A stretch of DNA of 64,000 bases from Ramlibacter cellulosilyticus (GTDB lineage Bacteria; Pseudomonadota; Gammaproteobacteria; Burkholderiales; Burkholderiaceae_C). Position 1 is the first letter of the stretch. Each line of letters opens with the position of its first letter. The notes under the pieces were generated by a model. It made no database searches. It saw only the letters and a list, made by a program, of their open reading frames with translations, and was not told the DNA's origin. Below, in pieces: positions 33,280 to 42,524 of the stretch. A program made the translations under genes and the position numbers. The DNA lies in assembly GCF_014297465.1 (NCBI RefSeq), contig NZ_JACORT010000002.1:62001-126000 (forward strand), given 5' to 3'.

Positions 33280-34881
33280 ATGTTCCGGCTTCTGCTGACG
33301 CCCGCCTTCTTCGTATTGAAGCGCGTGAGTTTCCGCGTCGGGTTCGCCCTCGCGGGTTTGCTCTTCCTCGTTCCGGCCGTGGTGGCCTTCCTGTTGCTGC
33401 CGGAACTGCGGAGCCTTCCCGCCGGACCGCTGGCTGCCATCGGGGCGCTCACCGCCTTCGCGCTGTACGGCCTCGCCGCACTCCATGCGTACATGATCTT
33501 CGGCATCTCGCGGATCATCCGCGTCGCCGACCGCGTCGCGTCGGGCGAGCTCCTGGAGACGCGGCAGGCCACGACGGACGATTCGAGCAACAACGACGCC
33601 GACCGCCTCTGGAACGCCATCATGAAGATGAATGGCAGCCTGGCGCAGATCGTGCGGCAGGTGCGCGTCAGTGCCGAAGCCATCGTCTCCGCGTCGGGCA
33701 CCATCACGGAAGGCCACGAGCAGCTCTCGCAACGCACCGAGGAACAGGCCGCCTCCGTCGAGGAGACCGCCGCCGGCATCCAGCACCTCGCCGACACCTT
33801 CCACCGCAACAGCGAGCACTGCAAGCGTGCCGAGGCGCTGTCCGGCACCGCCTCGGAGGTGGCACTCAAGGCCGCGGACGAGATGGCGGTCATGACGCGC
33901 ACGATGCAGCGCATCGACGGCAGCGCGCAGCAGGTCAGTGAGATCCTGTCGACGGTGGAGGGCATCGCCTTCCAGACCAACATCCTGGCGCTCAACGCCG
34001 CCGTGGAAGCTGCGCGCGCCGGCGACCAGGGGCGTGGCTTCGCGGTCGTCGCGTCGGAAGTCCGCAGCCTGGCGCAACGCAGCGCCGCTGCGGCGCAGGA
34101 GATCAAGTCGCTGATCGCCGGATCGCTGGCGAGCGTGGGCGAAGGCAGGCAGATCGTGGACGTGGCGGCGCGCACGATGCAGGAAGTCGTCGGCAGCGTG
34201 CAGCAGGTGCGCGAAGTCATCGCCGAAATCGCGGAAGCGTCGCGCGACCAGAGCGCCAGCGTCGCGGAGATCAACCGCGCCATCGCGCAGATCGACGCCA
34301 CCACGCAGCAGAACGCCGCGCTCGTCGAAGAGGCCGCCACCGCGGCCGTCTCCTTCCAGCGCGAGTCGACGGCCATGCTCGAAGCCGTGAGCCGCTTCAA
34401 GCTGGATCGCTCCGATCACCGCGCGCGTGCCATCCAGATGGTGAAGAAGGTCGCCGACCACGTGCGTCGCGCCGGAGCGCAGGAGGCCTGCGAAGACCTG
34501 AACCGGCGCGACCCGCGCTTCGAACAAGGCGAGTACTACGTCTTTGCGATCGACATGCAGGGCAACCGGCGCGCCTACCCGCCCGACCCGTCGAAAGTCG
34601 GGATCAACGGCATCCAGGACCGCGACGCCGACGGCCGCTTCTTCTGCCAGGAACTGATCCAGGTCGCGCGCCAGGCGGGCGCGGGCTGGTGCGACTTCAA
34701 GTACCTCAACCCGGCCTCGGGACAGATCGAGCCGAAATCGGTCTACATCGAGCGCGCCGGCGAACTGATCCTCGGCTGCGGGATCTACCTGCAGCCGGCG
34801 AAGGCCGCCGCCCCGGCCGCAAAGCCCTCTGCACGGCCGCTGCCGCAGGTGAAGCAACCGCTGCTGGCCGCGCGGGGCTGA
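33280..34881 (+). CDS. Methyl-accepting chemotaxis protein with C-terminal Cache domain
   Basis: 533 aa; ACAGGAG site at 33264-33270 precedes ATG 33280. Two membrane segments lie close together (about residues 19-40 and 48-70) with almost no periplasmic loop, then a HAMP-like stretch, then a signalling domain with [20 protein letters not shown] at the hairpin tip. After the signalling domain come about 120 residues ending at [10 protein letters not shown] that look like a single Cache domain ([20 protein letters not shown]). Cache domains are usually extracytoplasmic and N-terminal; here it must be cytoplasmic. It probably senses an internal signal. No che genes are adjacent. Confidence 0.88.
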   Translation: MFRLLLTPAFFVLKRVSFRVGFALAGLLFLVPAVVAFLLLPELRSLPAGPLAAIGALTAFALYGLAALHAYMIFGISRIIRVADRVASGELLETRQATTDDSSNNDADRLWNAIMKMNGSLAQIVRQVRVSAEAIVSASGTITEGHEQLSQRTEEQAASVEETAAGIQHLADTFHRNSEHCKRAEALSGTASEVALKAADEMAVMTRTMQRIDGSAQQVSEILSTVEGIAFQTNILALNAAVEAARAGDQGRGFAVVASEVRSLAQRSAAAAQEIKSLIAGSLASVGEGRQIVDVAARTMQEVVGSVQQVREVIAEIAEASRDQSASVAEINRAIAQIDATTQQNAALVEEAATAAVSFQRESTAMLEAVSRFKLDRSDHRARAIQMVKKVADHVRRAGAQEACEDLNRRDPRFEQGEYYVFAIDMQGNRRAYPPDPSKVGINGIQDRDADGRFFCQELIQVARQAGAGWCDFKYLNPASGQIEPKSVYIERAGELILGCGIYLQPAKAAAPAAKPSARPLPQVKQPLLAARG

Positions 34882-34955
34882 GCAGCCTCAGCCTTTGCCG
34901 GCCCGGGGCCCCGCCTGCGCGCCCCGCAGGCGAGCCGTGCGCCGAGAATGCGCGC

Positions 34956-35579
34956 ATGGCCGAATGGGTAATCCGATTCATCGAAGCACATGGGTATGTG
35001 GGCATCGCCGCCCTGATGCTGCTCGAAAACCTCTTTCCTCCCTTCCCGTCCGAACTGATCATGCCCTTCGCGGGATTCCAGGCGGCGCGTGGCTCGCTGC
35101 AGTGGCCCCTCGTCATCCTGGCGGGAGCCGTCGGTGCGCTGGTCGGCGCCCTGCCCTGGTACTTCGCCGGCCGCTTCCTCGGAATGCAGCGCGTGAGCCG
35201 TTTCGCCGACCGGCACGGCCGCTGGCTCACGCTCTCGCGGCGAGACCTCGAACGTGCGGAAGGCTGGTTCGCGCGGCATGGCGCGCTGGCCTTGGTGATC
35301 GGGCGGCTGGTGCCGGCGGTCCGCACGGTGATCTCGCTGCCCGCCGGCGTGTGCGGCATGCCCCTGGGCCGCTTCTGCGCCTGGACTTTCGCGGGGTCGG
35401 CGCTCTGGTGCTCGGTGCTCACGGCAGCGGGCTACCTGCTGGAGGCGCAATACGAGCGGATCTCCGGCGTGCTGCAGCCGGTGAGCACCGGCATCCTGGT
35501 CGTCATCGTCGCCTGGTACGTCGCGCGGGTGGTCCGCTTCCGTCCCGAGCGGCGCGAGTCCGCCGCCGGTGGCGAGTGA
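34956..35579 (+). CDS. DedA-family membrane protein
   Basis: 207 aa, usual length. [20 protein letters not shown] (about residues 23-42) with its conserved Glu, and the later [20 protein letters not shown] block are DedA-family signatures. DedA proteins act as lipid flippases, notably for undecaprenyl phosphate, or aid membrane homeostasis (family knowledge). Five or six hydrophobic stretches are visible. It is followed 13 bases later by the YkgJ-type gene on the same strand. Confidence 0.9.
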   Translation: MAEWVIRFIEAHGYVGIAALMLLENLFPPFPSELIMPFAGFQAARGSLQWPLVILAGAVGALVGALPWYFAGRFLGMQRVSRFADRHGRWLTLSRRDLERAEGWFARHGALALVIGRLVPAVRTVISLPAGVCGMPLGRFCAWTFAGSALWCSVLTAAGYLLEAQYERISGVLQPVSTGILVVIVAWYVARVVRFRPERRESAAGGE

Positions 35580-35592
35580 GGGAGGCGCGCTG

Positions 35593-35847
35593 ATGGAATG
35601 CCGTCCTTCCTGCGGTGCCTGCTGCATCGCGCCCTCGATCACCTCGCCGATTCCCGGGATGCCGCAAGGCAAGCCCGCGGGGGTGCGATGCGTGCAGCTG
35701 GATGAAGGGAACCGCTGCAGGATCTTCGGCAAGCCGGAGCGGCCGGCGTTCTGCGGGGGGTTGCAGCCTTCGCGGGAGATGTGCGGCGCGACGAAGGAGC
35801 TGGCGATGGTGTGGATCGCGGAACTGGAGCGGGCGACGGCGCCGTGA
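35593..35847 (+). CDS. YkgJ-family cysteine cluster protein
   Basis: 84 aa starting at ATG 35593 behind a GAGGGAGG site. Cysteines lie in the pattern CRPSCGACC (residues 3-11), CVQL...NRCRIF, and [13 protein letters not shown], matching the zinc- or iron-sulfur-binding cluster family UPF0153/YkgJ. The biochemical role is unknown. It starts 13 bases after the DedA stop, so the two are probably one transcript. A dispersed repeat follows its stop. Confidence 0.85.
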   Translation: MECRPSCGACCIAPSITSPIPGMPQGKPAGVRCVQLDEGNRCRIFGKPERPAFCGGLQPSREMCGATKELAMVWIAELERATAP

Positions 35848-36003
35848 ATCCCCGGTGGGGATCGCTGGCGCTCATCGCCACGCTGCATCGCTGGGGTGCG
35901 CCTGCGGCGCAACCCAGCCTACGCGCCAAGATGCCACGTCGCATCACCCCGACGCGCCGGACCGTAGGCTGGGTTTCGCGAAAGCGAACCCCAGCGATCT
36001 GCA
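35848..36003. repeat. Mixed dispersed repeats (GTAGGCTGGG and GGTGGGGTTCGCTGG families)
   Basis: A half element CCCCGGTGGGGATCGCTGGC (about 35851-35870) is followed by GCTGGGGTGCGCCTGCGGCG...AACCCAGCCTACG (35890-35924) and, inverted, CCGTAGGCTGGGTTTCGCGA...AGCGAACCCCAGCG (35961-35997). It fills the space before the convergent aldehyde dehydrogenase gene. Confidence 0.8.
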
Positions 36004-36010
36004 CGGGCCC

Positions 36011-37465
36011 TCAGAACGGATAGTGCCGCGGCGTCGTCTGCACCGTGATCCAGCGCAGCTCGGTGAACTCCGCGATGCCGGCCCGCCCGCCGAAGCGGCC
36101 CATGCCGCTGCCCTTCACGCCGCCGAAAGGCATCTGCGCTTCGTCGTGCACCGTCGGCGCGTTCACGTGGCAGATTCCCGAATCGATGCGGCGCGCGACG
36201 TTGAAGGCACGCGCGATGTCCTTGCCGAACACCGCCGCCGACAGGCCGTACTCGTTGTCGTTGGCGCAGGCGATGGCTTCTTCCACGCCCTTCACGCGCA
36301 CGATGCCTTTCACCGGCCCGAAGCTTTCCTCGTGGTAGATGCGCATGGCGGGCGTGACGTGGTCCAGCAGCGTCGCGGGCATCAGCGTGGTCTCGGCCTT
36401 GCCGCCGGCGACCAGCTTCGCGCCCTTGGACACCGCGTCCTCCAGCAGCGCGTTGCAGTGTTCCACCGTGGGCGTGCCCACCACGCTGCCCAGCACCACC
36501 GGGTCCGGCTTGCGCGGATCGCCGACCGGCAGCGACTTCGCCTTGGCCGCGAACTTGCGCACGAACTCGTCGGCGATCTTCTCGTCGACGATGATGCGCT
36601 CGGTGCTCATGCAGATCTGGCCGCTGTTGGCGAAGCAGCCGAAGGCGGCCGCGTTCACCGCGTCGTCGATGTCCGCGTCGTCCAGGACCACCAGGGGTGC
36701 CTTGCCACCGAGCTCCAGCACCGCGGGCTTGAGGTACTTGGCGCAGGTCTGCGCGATCAGCTTGCCGACGCGCGTGGAGCCGGTGAAGTTCACGCGGCGC
36801 ACGGCGGGATGCGCGACGATGGCTTCCACCACCGTGCCCGCATCGTGCGGCGCATTGGTGATGTAGTTGATGACGCCCGCGGGCAGCCCCGCTTCCACGA
36901 ACGACTCGGCGATCAGCTGGTGGGTGCGCGGGCAGTTCTCGCTGCCCTTGAGGATCACCGTGTTGCCGCAAGCGAGCGGCGTGGCGACGGCGCGCACCCC
37001 GAGGATCACGGGTGCGTTCCACGGCGCGATGCCCAGCACCACGCCCGCGGGCTGGCGCACGCCCATCGAGAGCGAACCCGGCACGTCGGAGGGGATCACC
37101 TCGCCGGCCACCTGGGTCGTGAGCGAAGCCGCCTCGCGGATCATGCCCGCGGCGAGCATCACGTTGAAGCCGGCCCACATGCCGGCGGCACCGGTCTCCG
37201 CGGCCATCGCTTCCACGAACTGCGGCAGCTTGGCTTCCAGCTTGTCGGCGGCCTTCAGCAGCAGCATGCGCCGCTCGCTGGGGCCGGTCTCGCTCCAGGT
37301 GCGGAAGGCTTCCGCGGCCGCTTCCACCGCCATCACCGCATCCGCGGCCGAAGCCGCGGGCGCGCGCGTGGCGACGGAGCCGTCGAGGGGATTGCGGCGC
37401 TCGAACATGGCGCCCTTTTCGGCCGTGACCTTCAGGCCGTTGATCAGCATCGAGAGATCGGACAT
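36011..37465 (-). CDS. NAD(P)-dependent aldehyde dehydrogenase, aromatic type
   Basis: 484 aa. Catalytic Cys lies in ANSGQICMSTERI (near residue 284), the general-base Glu in VLELGGKAPLVVLDDADID, and the nucleotide loop in FTGSTRVGKLIA. The overall pattern, including the C-terminal TPRHYPF, is closest to salicylaldehyde, vanillin and related aromatic-aldehyde dehydrogenases. It lies downstream of a five-gene branched-chain-type ABC transporter on the same strand, with a repeat-bearing gap of 149 bases. This suggests the imported substrate is an aromatic or arylalkyl acid or alcohol (inference). The substrate is not proven. Confidence 0.92.
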   Translation of the reverse strand: MSDLSMLINGLKVTAEKGAMFERRNPLDGSVATRAPAASAADAVMAVEAAAEAFRTWSETGPSERRMLLLKAADKLEAKLPQFVEAMAAETGAAGMWAGFNVMLAAGMIREAASLTTQVAGEVIPSDVPGSLSMGVRQPAGVVLGIAPWNAPVILGVRAVATPLACGNTVILKGSENCPRTHQLIAESFVEAGLPAGVINYITNAPHDAGTVVEAIVAHPAVRRVNFTGSTRVGKLIAQTCAKYLKPAVLELGGKAPLVVLDDADIDDAVNAAAFGCFANSGQICMSTERIIVDEKIADEFVRKFAAKAKSLPVGDPRKPDPVVLGSVVGTPTVEHCNALLEDAVSKGAKLVAGGKAETTLMPATLLDHVTPAMRIYHEESFGPVKGIVRVKGVEEAIACANDNEYGLSAAVFGKDIARAFNVARRIDSGICHVNAPTVHDEAQMPFGGVKGSGMGRFGGRAGIAEFTELRWITVQTTPRHYPF

Positions 37466-37509
37466 TCAACTACTCCTTGTGTGTTTGGGAAAGGCAGAAG
37501 GCGGACAGC

Positions 37510-37607
37510 CGAACGCAGAGGTCGCAGAAGATTCGCAGAGGTCGCAGAGAACATCCTTCAAGGTCTTCCTCTGCGACCTCTGCGTCACCTCTGCGACCTC
37601 TGCGTTC
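37510..37607. repeat. AGAGGTCGCAGA inverted-repeat element
   Basis: CGCAGAGGTCGCAGAAGATT and a second CGCAGAGGTCGCAGAGAACA are followed by the inverted CTCTGCGACCTCTGCGTCAC and CTCTGCGACCTCTGCGTTCC. Four copies of a 14-bp module, two per strand, flank a short loop between livF and the aldehyde dehydrogenase gene, so a large hairpin can form. It could attenuate read-through into the dehydrogenase. Confidence 0.85.
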
Positions 37608-37614
37608 CATCTGC

Positions 37615-38391
37615 TCACGCCCGCACACTCTCGTTCTTGCCAGCCTGCGCCCCGAGATACGCCTCCCGGATCACGCTCGACCGCGCCAGCAGCTTCGCGT
37701 GCCCGCTCGCGACGAGCGCGCCGCGTTCCAGCACGTAGCCGCGGTCGGCCACGGCCAGTGCCTTCTTCACGTTCTGTTCCACCATCAGCACGGTGGTGCC
37801 CGCGTCGGCGATGCGCCGCGCGATCGCGAGCAGTTCGTCGACCATGCGCGGTGCGAGGCCCAGCGAAGGCTCGTCCAGCATCAGCAGGCGCGGCGCGCTC
37901 ATCATCGCGCGGGCCACCGCCACCATCTGCTGCTCGCCGCCGCTCATGGTGCCGGCCAGCTGCCGCGCGCGTTCGCGCAGCTTGGGGAAGTCGTTCATCA
38001 CCTGCTCGAGGCGCGTGGCCCGTTCCGCCTTGGGCACGAGCCAGCCTCCGAGTTCCAGGTTCTCCAGCACCGTCATCTGCGGAAAGAGCTGGCGCCCTTC
38101 CGCGACCAGGGCCACGCCGCTGCGCACGATCGCATCCGTGCGCGTGGGCAGCGGCGCGTCGTCCAGCAGCACTTCGCCGGTGCGTTGCACCAGGCCGTTG
38201 AGCGCGCGCAGCAAGGTTGTCTTGCCGGCGCCGTTGGGCCCCAGGATCACCGTGAGCCCGGGGCGCACTTCGAACTCGAGACCGCGCAGCACGAGGAAGG
38301 CGCCATAGCCAGCGCCCAGCCCGCGCACGCGCAGGTGCGCATGCCGCGCCTGGCTGCCATGCACGAAGGGGCGTTCGCTCCAGTGCATCAT
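37615..38391 (-). CDS. livF: Branched-chain amino acid-type ABC transporter ATP-binding protein LivF
   Basis: 258 aa. Walker A is ILGPNGAGKTTLLR (near residue 49), the signature is MSGGEQQMV and Walker B LLMLDEPSLGLAP, the LivF pattern. It powers import of a hydrophobic or aromatic solute with LivG, LivM and LivH. Start ATG 38391 overlaps the LivG stop by ATGA. A short 25-residue extension precedes the usual LivF start, so a start further in is possible. Confidence 0.93.
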   Translation of the reverse strand: MMHWSERPFVHGSQARHAHLRVRGLGAGYGAFLVLRGLEFEVRPGLTVILGPNGAGKTTLLRALNGLVQRTGEVLLDDAPLPTRTDAIVRSGVALVAEGRQLFPQMTVLENLELGGWLVPKAERATRLEQVMNDFPKLRERARQLAGTMSGGEQQMVAVARAMMSAPRLLMLDEPSLGLAPRMVDELLAIARRIADAGTTVLMVEQNVKKALAVADRGYVLERGALVASGHAKLLARSSVIREAYLGAQAGKNESVRA

Positions 38392-39179
38392 GCGGCGCCC
38401 TCCTCCACCATCTCGTCGCCGAGATAGGCCTCGATCACTTCGGCGTTCCGCACCACCTCCGCGGGCGGGCCGTCCGCGATCTTGCGCCCCTGGTGCAGCA
38501 CGATCACGCGCTCCACGTGGCGCAGCAGCGTGCGCACGGCGTGCTCGATCCACACCACCGTGAGGCCCAGTTCGTCGCGCAGCCTGCGCACCAGCGCCGC
38601 CATGTTCTCGATCTCGTTCTCCGTCAGGCCGGCCGCCACTTCGTCCAGCAGCAGCAGGCGCGGCCGCGTGGCCAGCGCCATGCCGATCTCCAGCAGCCGC
38701 TGCTGCGACGGCGTGATGGACCCGGCCGGCAACTCCGCCTGCGCCGACAGCCCGATCAGCTGCAGGATGTTCCCCGCGTCCCGCAAGGCCCAGGGCACCG
38801 AGGCTTCCTCGCCCCACAGCCAGTACTTGCGATGCCGCCGTCCCGCGAACTTCAGGCCGAACTCGATGTTCTGCGCGACGCTCATGTCCGCGAACACGCG
38901 CGGCGTCTGGAAGGTGCGCGCGAGGCCGTGCTTCGCGAAGCGGTGCGGCCCCTTGCCGGTGAGGTCGTCGCCGGCGACGATGAGCCGTCCCGACGTCGGC
39001 GCCAGCACGCCCGAAATCGCGTTGAAGAAGGTCGTCTTGCCCGCGCCGTTGGGTCCGATGATGCCCACCAGCTCGCCGGACTGCAGCGTGGCGCTCACCT
39101 GGTCGACGGCGGTGAGGCCGCCGAAGCGCACCGTCACCTCGCGCGCGGCCAGCAGCGGTTCCTTGCGGATCTCAGCCAC
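38388..39179 (-). CDS. livG: Branched-chain amino acid-type ABC transporter ATP-binding protein LivG
   Basis: 263 aa from a GTG start at 39179, overlapping the livM end by 8 bases. Walker A is IIGPNGAGKTTFFN and Walker B LLLLDEVAAGLTENE. The ABC signature reads SITPSQQRLLEIG rather than the usual LSxGQ, and DEV replaces DEP; these changes are seen in some LivG paralogues of soil proteobacteria. It works with LivF as the second ATPase. The operon order is SBP, H, M, G, F. Confidence 0.93.
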   Translation of the reverse strand: MAEIRKEPLLAAREVTVRFGGLTAVDQVSATLQSGELVGIIGPNGAGKTTFFNAISGVLAPTSGRLIVAGDDLTGKGPHRFAKHGLARTFQTPRVFADMSVAQNIEFGLKFAGRRHRKYWLWGEEASVPWALRDAGNILQLIGLSAQAELPAGSITPSQQRLLEIGMALATRPRLLLLDEVAAGLTENEIENMAALVRRLRDELGLTVVWIEHAVRTLLRHVERVIVLHQGRKIADGPPAEVVRNAEVIEAYLGDEMVEEGAA

Positions 39180-40119
39180 GGCCCGCCCTCCCGAACCGCC
39201 AGCCGCGGAAGATCTCCCAGCGCAGCGAGGCGAGCCCGCCCGGCAGGTACAGCACCGACAGGATCAGCAGCAGCCCCAGCGTCATCATGTACACCTGCGG
39301 CGCCTGCAGGCGCAGGGTCTCCGCGAGCACGCTGAACACGATCGCGGCGATCAGCGGACCCCACAACGTGAGCGCGCCGCCGATCAGCGCGATCAGGACG
39401 GTCTGGAAGCCGATGAAGGGGTTGAACACGGTGTGCGGGTCGATGTAGGTCCAGCGCACCGACATCGCCGCGCCCACCGCGCCGGCGAAGGCGGCGGTCA
39501 GCGCGAAGCCCGCGAGCTTCACCCAGCGCGTGTTCACGCCCAGGGTCTGCGCCCGCTGCTCGTCGCCGCCGATGCCGGCCAGCGCGAGGCCGAAGCGCGT
39601 GCGCCGCACCCACACCGACACGGCGACGGCGAGCACCGCGAGCGCCAGCATGGTCAGGTACACCGTGTCGCGCTCGGGCACCGTGGCCAGCACGCGGCCG
39701 ACCGTGCCGGTCACGCTCTTCTCGAAGTAGGTGACGGCGTGGCGGATCAGCTCCGTCATGCCGAAGGTGAGCACCGCGAAGTAAGTGCCGCGCAGGTGCA
39801 GCACCGCCGCGCCCATCACCAAGGCCACGAGCGCCGCGATGCCCGCGCCGAGCAGGATGGTCGGGACCCAGCCGAACTGCGCGAGGCCGATGGCCGACGT
39901 ATACGCGCCGAGCCCGAAGAAAGCCGAGGTCGCGAGCGAGAGATAGCGCGTGGTCCCGCAGAACAGCGCCCAGCTCGTGGACAGCGCCACATACATCAGG
40001 CAGGTCAGCGCCAGCGAGACCAGGAACTCGCTGCCCCAGTAAGGCAGCGCGAGGGCCCAGCCCGCGAACACCAGCAGCACGAGCACGTCGCGCATGAGGA
40101 GGTGACGGCTGGCGGTCAT
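39172..40119 (-). CDS. livM: Branched-chain amino acid-type ABC transporter permease LivM
   Basis: 315 aa with about nine hydrophobic segments. STSWALFCGTTRYLSLATSA and FFGLGAYTSA near the start and the AFAGAVGAAMSVRWTYIDPH region later are typical of LivM permeases. It forms the inner-membrane channel with LivH. Start ATG 40119 overlaps the livH stop (ATGA). No unusual feature is seen. Confidence 0.93.
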   Translation of the reverse strand: MTASRHLLMRDVLVLLVFAGWALALPYWGSEFLVSLALTCLMYVALSTSWALFCGTTRYLSLATSAFFGLGAYTSAIGLAQFGWVPTILLGAGIAALVALVMGAAVLHLRGTYFAVLTFGMTELIRHAVTYFEKSVTGTVGRVLATVPERDTVYLTMLALAVLAVAVSVWVRRTRFGLALAGIGGDEQRAQTLGVNTRWVKLAGFALTAAFAGAVGAAMSVRWTYIDPHTVFNPFIGFQTVLIALIGGALTLWGPLIAAIVFSVLAETLRLQAPQVYMMTLGLLLILSVLYLPGGLASLRWEIFRGWRFGRAGRG

Positions 40120-41006
40120 GCCTTGCGCCCCTTCCGCGCGAACAGCCCTTCGGGCCGCAGCAGCAGGACACCGATGAACACGCCGTACGAGAGCAGCGCC
40201 TTGAGCGAGGGATTGGTGAAGTGCATGCCGATCGCCTCCACCACGCCCAGCAGCAGGCCGCCCGCGAGCGCGCCGCCCATGCTGCCGAAGCCGCCCAGCG
40301 TGATCACGATCAGCGCCGTCACCGTGTAGGGCTCGCCCATGGACGGCGAGATCGTGTACGCCATCGACAGCAGCGCGCCCGCCACGCCCGAGAGGCCCAG
40401 CCCGATGCCGAACATCAGCGGATGCAGCACGCGCGTGTTGATGCCCACCAGCTGCGCGCCCGTGGGCGACTGCATCAGCGCGCGCACGCCCTTGCCCAGG
40501 AGCGTCTGGCGCAGCAGCACGATGAGGCCGCCGCTGAACACGAGGGCGAGCACGAACACCAGCAGCTTGTTGGCCGCGAACTGCGCGTCGCCGAAGGCAA
40601 CGGGAGAAGTCATGTAGTCGTAGCCGCGCAGCTCGCCGCCCCAGGCCCAGGACACGAGGTTCTGCACGAGGAACATGAGGCCGAAGGCGACCATCAGGCC
40701 GCGTGCCTCGAAGATGTCGAGATTGGGCGACGTCTCGGTGAGCCGGCGGAAGCAGAGGCGGTGGATCACCAGGCCGAGCGCCATCAGCGCGAGGAAGGAG
40801 AGCGGGATCATCAGCAGCGGCGACACGCCGAAGCTCGCCTGCATCATCCAGGTGAGGTAGGCGCCCAGCATGAGGAACTCGCCGTGGGCGATGTTCAGGA
40901 TGCGCATCAGGCCGTACTGCAGGTTCAGGCCGAGCGCCACGAGGGCATAGATGCCGCCGGTGATGAGTCCGGAGGCGATGAGTTCGGTCCAGGCGCCGAG
41001 GGTCAT
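40116..41006 (-). CDS. livH: Branched-chain amino acid-type ABC transporter permease LivH
   Basis: 296 aa. ASGLITGGIYALVALGLNLQ (about residues 11-30) and LRILNIAHGEFLMLGAYLTW-like text near residue 30 are LivH signatures. It forms the channel with LivM. Start ATG 41006; a longer frame to 41045 has no good ribosome site. A 159-base gap containing a repeat separates it from the substrate-binding gene upstream, so some transcripts may end there. Confidence 0.92.
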   Translation of the reverse strand: MTLGAWTELIASGLITGGIYALVALGLNLQYGLMRILNIAHGEFLMLGAYLTWMMQASFGVSPLLMIPLSFLALMALGLVIHRLCFRRLTETSPNLDIFEARGLMVAFGLMFLVQNLVSWAWGGELRGYDYMTSPVAFGDAQFAANKLLVFVLALVFSGGLIVLLRQTLLGKGVRALMQSPTGAQLVGINTRVLHPLMFGIGLGLSGVAGALLSMAYTISPSMGEPYTVTALIVITLGGFGSMGGALAGGLLLGVVEAIGMHFTNPSLKALLSYGVFIGVLLLRPEGLFARKGRKA

Positions 41007-41036
41007 GGTGTGTTCAGGCGCGAAAAAAAGGCCACC

Positions 41037-41142
41037 GTCATCCACGCGAAGGCGGGGACCCAGGGCTTGCGGGACGGGCGCGCATGCGCGCCTCTTGAAA
41101 GCCCTGGGCTCCCGCCTCCGCGGGAGTGACGGGGTCTACTCC
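41037..41142. repeat. CGAAGGCGGG/CCCGCCTCCGCGGGA dispersed repeat
   Basis: GTCATCCACGCGAAGGCGGG and, inverted, GGGCTCCCGCCTCCGCGGGA plus GTGACGG form a hairpin between the SBP and livH genes. A shorter relative, TCATTCCCGCGGAGGCGGGA, is at 49353-49373 after nemA. Such elements are widespread in Burkholderiales. Confidence 0.75.
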
Positions 41143-41165
41143 TCCTCTGATTGCCTTGCCGTCCC

Positions 41166-42353
41166 TTATTTCCACGCCGCCTTGGCCGGATTCAGCTTCG
41201 CCGTGGCCATGCTCTGCGGCCACACCACCTCGAATTCGCCGTTCTGCCACTGCCCCACGCTGCCGGGGGTCGCCGTGTTCTCGCTGCCGGTGAACTTCAC
41301 GTCGCCGACGATCGTCTTGTGCGTGTTCTTCGCCACGTACTCGCGGATCGCCTTGCGGTCCAGGCCCACGTTCTTGCAAGCCGCGGTCAGGATCTCGAGC
41401 CCCGCCCAGCAGTGGCCGCTCGCCCAGCGGTCCGGCTCCTTCTGGAACTTGGCGGTGTGCGCGTCGAAGTAGGCTTTCGCGCCCGGGCTGGTCTTCGCGT
41501 TCCACGAGCCCATACCCAGCACGCCTTCGGCACCGGCGGGCGTCATCACGTTCCTGTACAACTGGAAGGCCGTGCCCACCGAGGCGTAGAACATCTTCGG
41601 GTTGAAGCCCACTTCCTTCGCCTGCTTGGACGCGAGGATGGTGTCCGGCGGGTAGGTGATGCCGATGAAGGCGTCGGGGTTCAGGCCCTTCAGCTCGCGC
41701 AGCACGGGCGACAGGTCCTTCACGCCCAGCGGATAGCTCTTGCGCTCCACCACCTGGATGCTGGTCTTCTTCAGCGCGTTGTTCAGCGCCGCGAAGTTCT
41801 CCAGCCCGAACAGGTCGTCCATGTAGAGGATGCCGATGGTCTTCACGTTGTTGGCCGCCAGCATGTCGACGAGCGCGCCCATCATCCGGTCCGGCTGCTG
41901 CAGCAGCGAGAAGAAGTACGGCAGGTTCATGTCGATCAGCTTGCGCGACAGCGCGGTGGGCGCCAGCATCGGGTAGCCGAAGCGGTTCGCCAGCGGGGCG
42001 AGCGCGAAGTTGGCGTTGCTGCCCCAGGGCGGCAGGATCAGGTCGACCTTGTCGCTGCCCATCAGCTTCTCGTAGGTGCGGATCACGGTCTCGACTTCGC
42101 TGCGGTCGTCGGAGGAGACCAGTTCGATCCTGCGCTTCACGCCCTTCACGTCCAGGCCGCCGGCCGCGTTCTGCTGCTCGGCCCAGAGGATGTAGTTCGG
42201 CTCCTGGCTCACCTGCGCGCCGCCCGTCCACGGGCCGGTGCGCGACATCGCGTAGCCCACGCGCACGGGAGCGTTCTGCGCCATCAGGGCGGGAGCGATG
42301 GACGCGGCGCCGACGGCGGCGGCGCCCTGCAGGAAGTGGCGGCGGTTGGCCAT
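41166..42353 (-). CDS. ABC transporter substrate-binding protein (LivK-like)
   Basis: 395 aa. Its start NRRHFLQGAAAVGAASIAPA resembles a twin-arginine signal, so export by Tat is possible. The mature part shows the type I periplasmic binding fold used for branched-chain or aromatic acids. It is first in the operon with livHMGF and an aldehyde dehydrogenase. The AraC regulator diverges from its head with a 171-base gap. The ligand is unknown; gene context favours an aromatic or arylalkyl acid over leucine. Confidence 0.9.
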   Translation of the reverse strand: MANRRHFLQGAAAVGAASIAPALMAQNAPVRVGYAMSRTGPWTGGAQVSQEPNYILWAEQQNAAGGLDVKGVKRRIELVSSDDRSEVETVIRTYEKLMGSDKVDLILPPWGSNANFALAPLANRFGYPMLAPTALSRKLIDMNLPYFFSLLQQPDRMMGALVDMLAANNVKTIGILYMDDLFGLENFAALNNALKKTSIQVVERKSYPLGVKDLSPVLRELKGLNPDAFIGITYPPDTILASKQAKEVGFNPKMFYASVGTAFQLYRNVMTPAGAEGVLGMGSWNAKTSPGAKAYFDAHTAKFQKEPDRWASGHCWAGLEILTAACKNVGLDRKAIREYVAKNTHKTIVGDVKFTGSENTATPGSVGQWQNGEFEVVWPQSMATAKLNPAKAAWK

Positions 42354-42524
42354 GCTTGTCTCCTCTGGGGGGATGTGAACCCGCGCATCGTAGGAAGCGC
42401 AAGGGGCCGCCGCTTTGCTGTGCGCGCAGGAACTGTTGTCGCGCCGTGCACGCCTGCCTAGGGTTTACCCGTGGGGGTCTGGCCAGGGGGCGCGAGGCGC
42501 AGCCCCGCCGTATCATCCGCGCCA

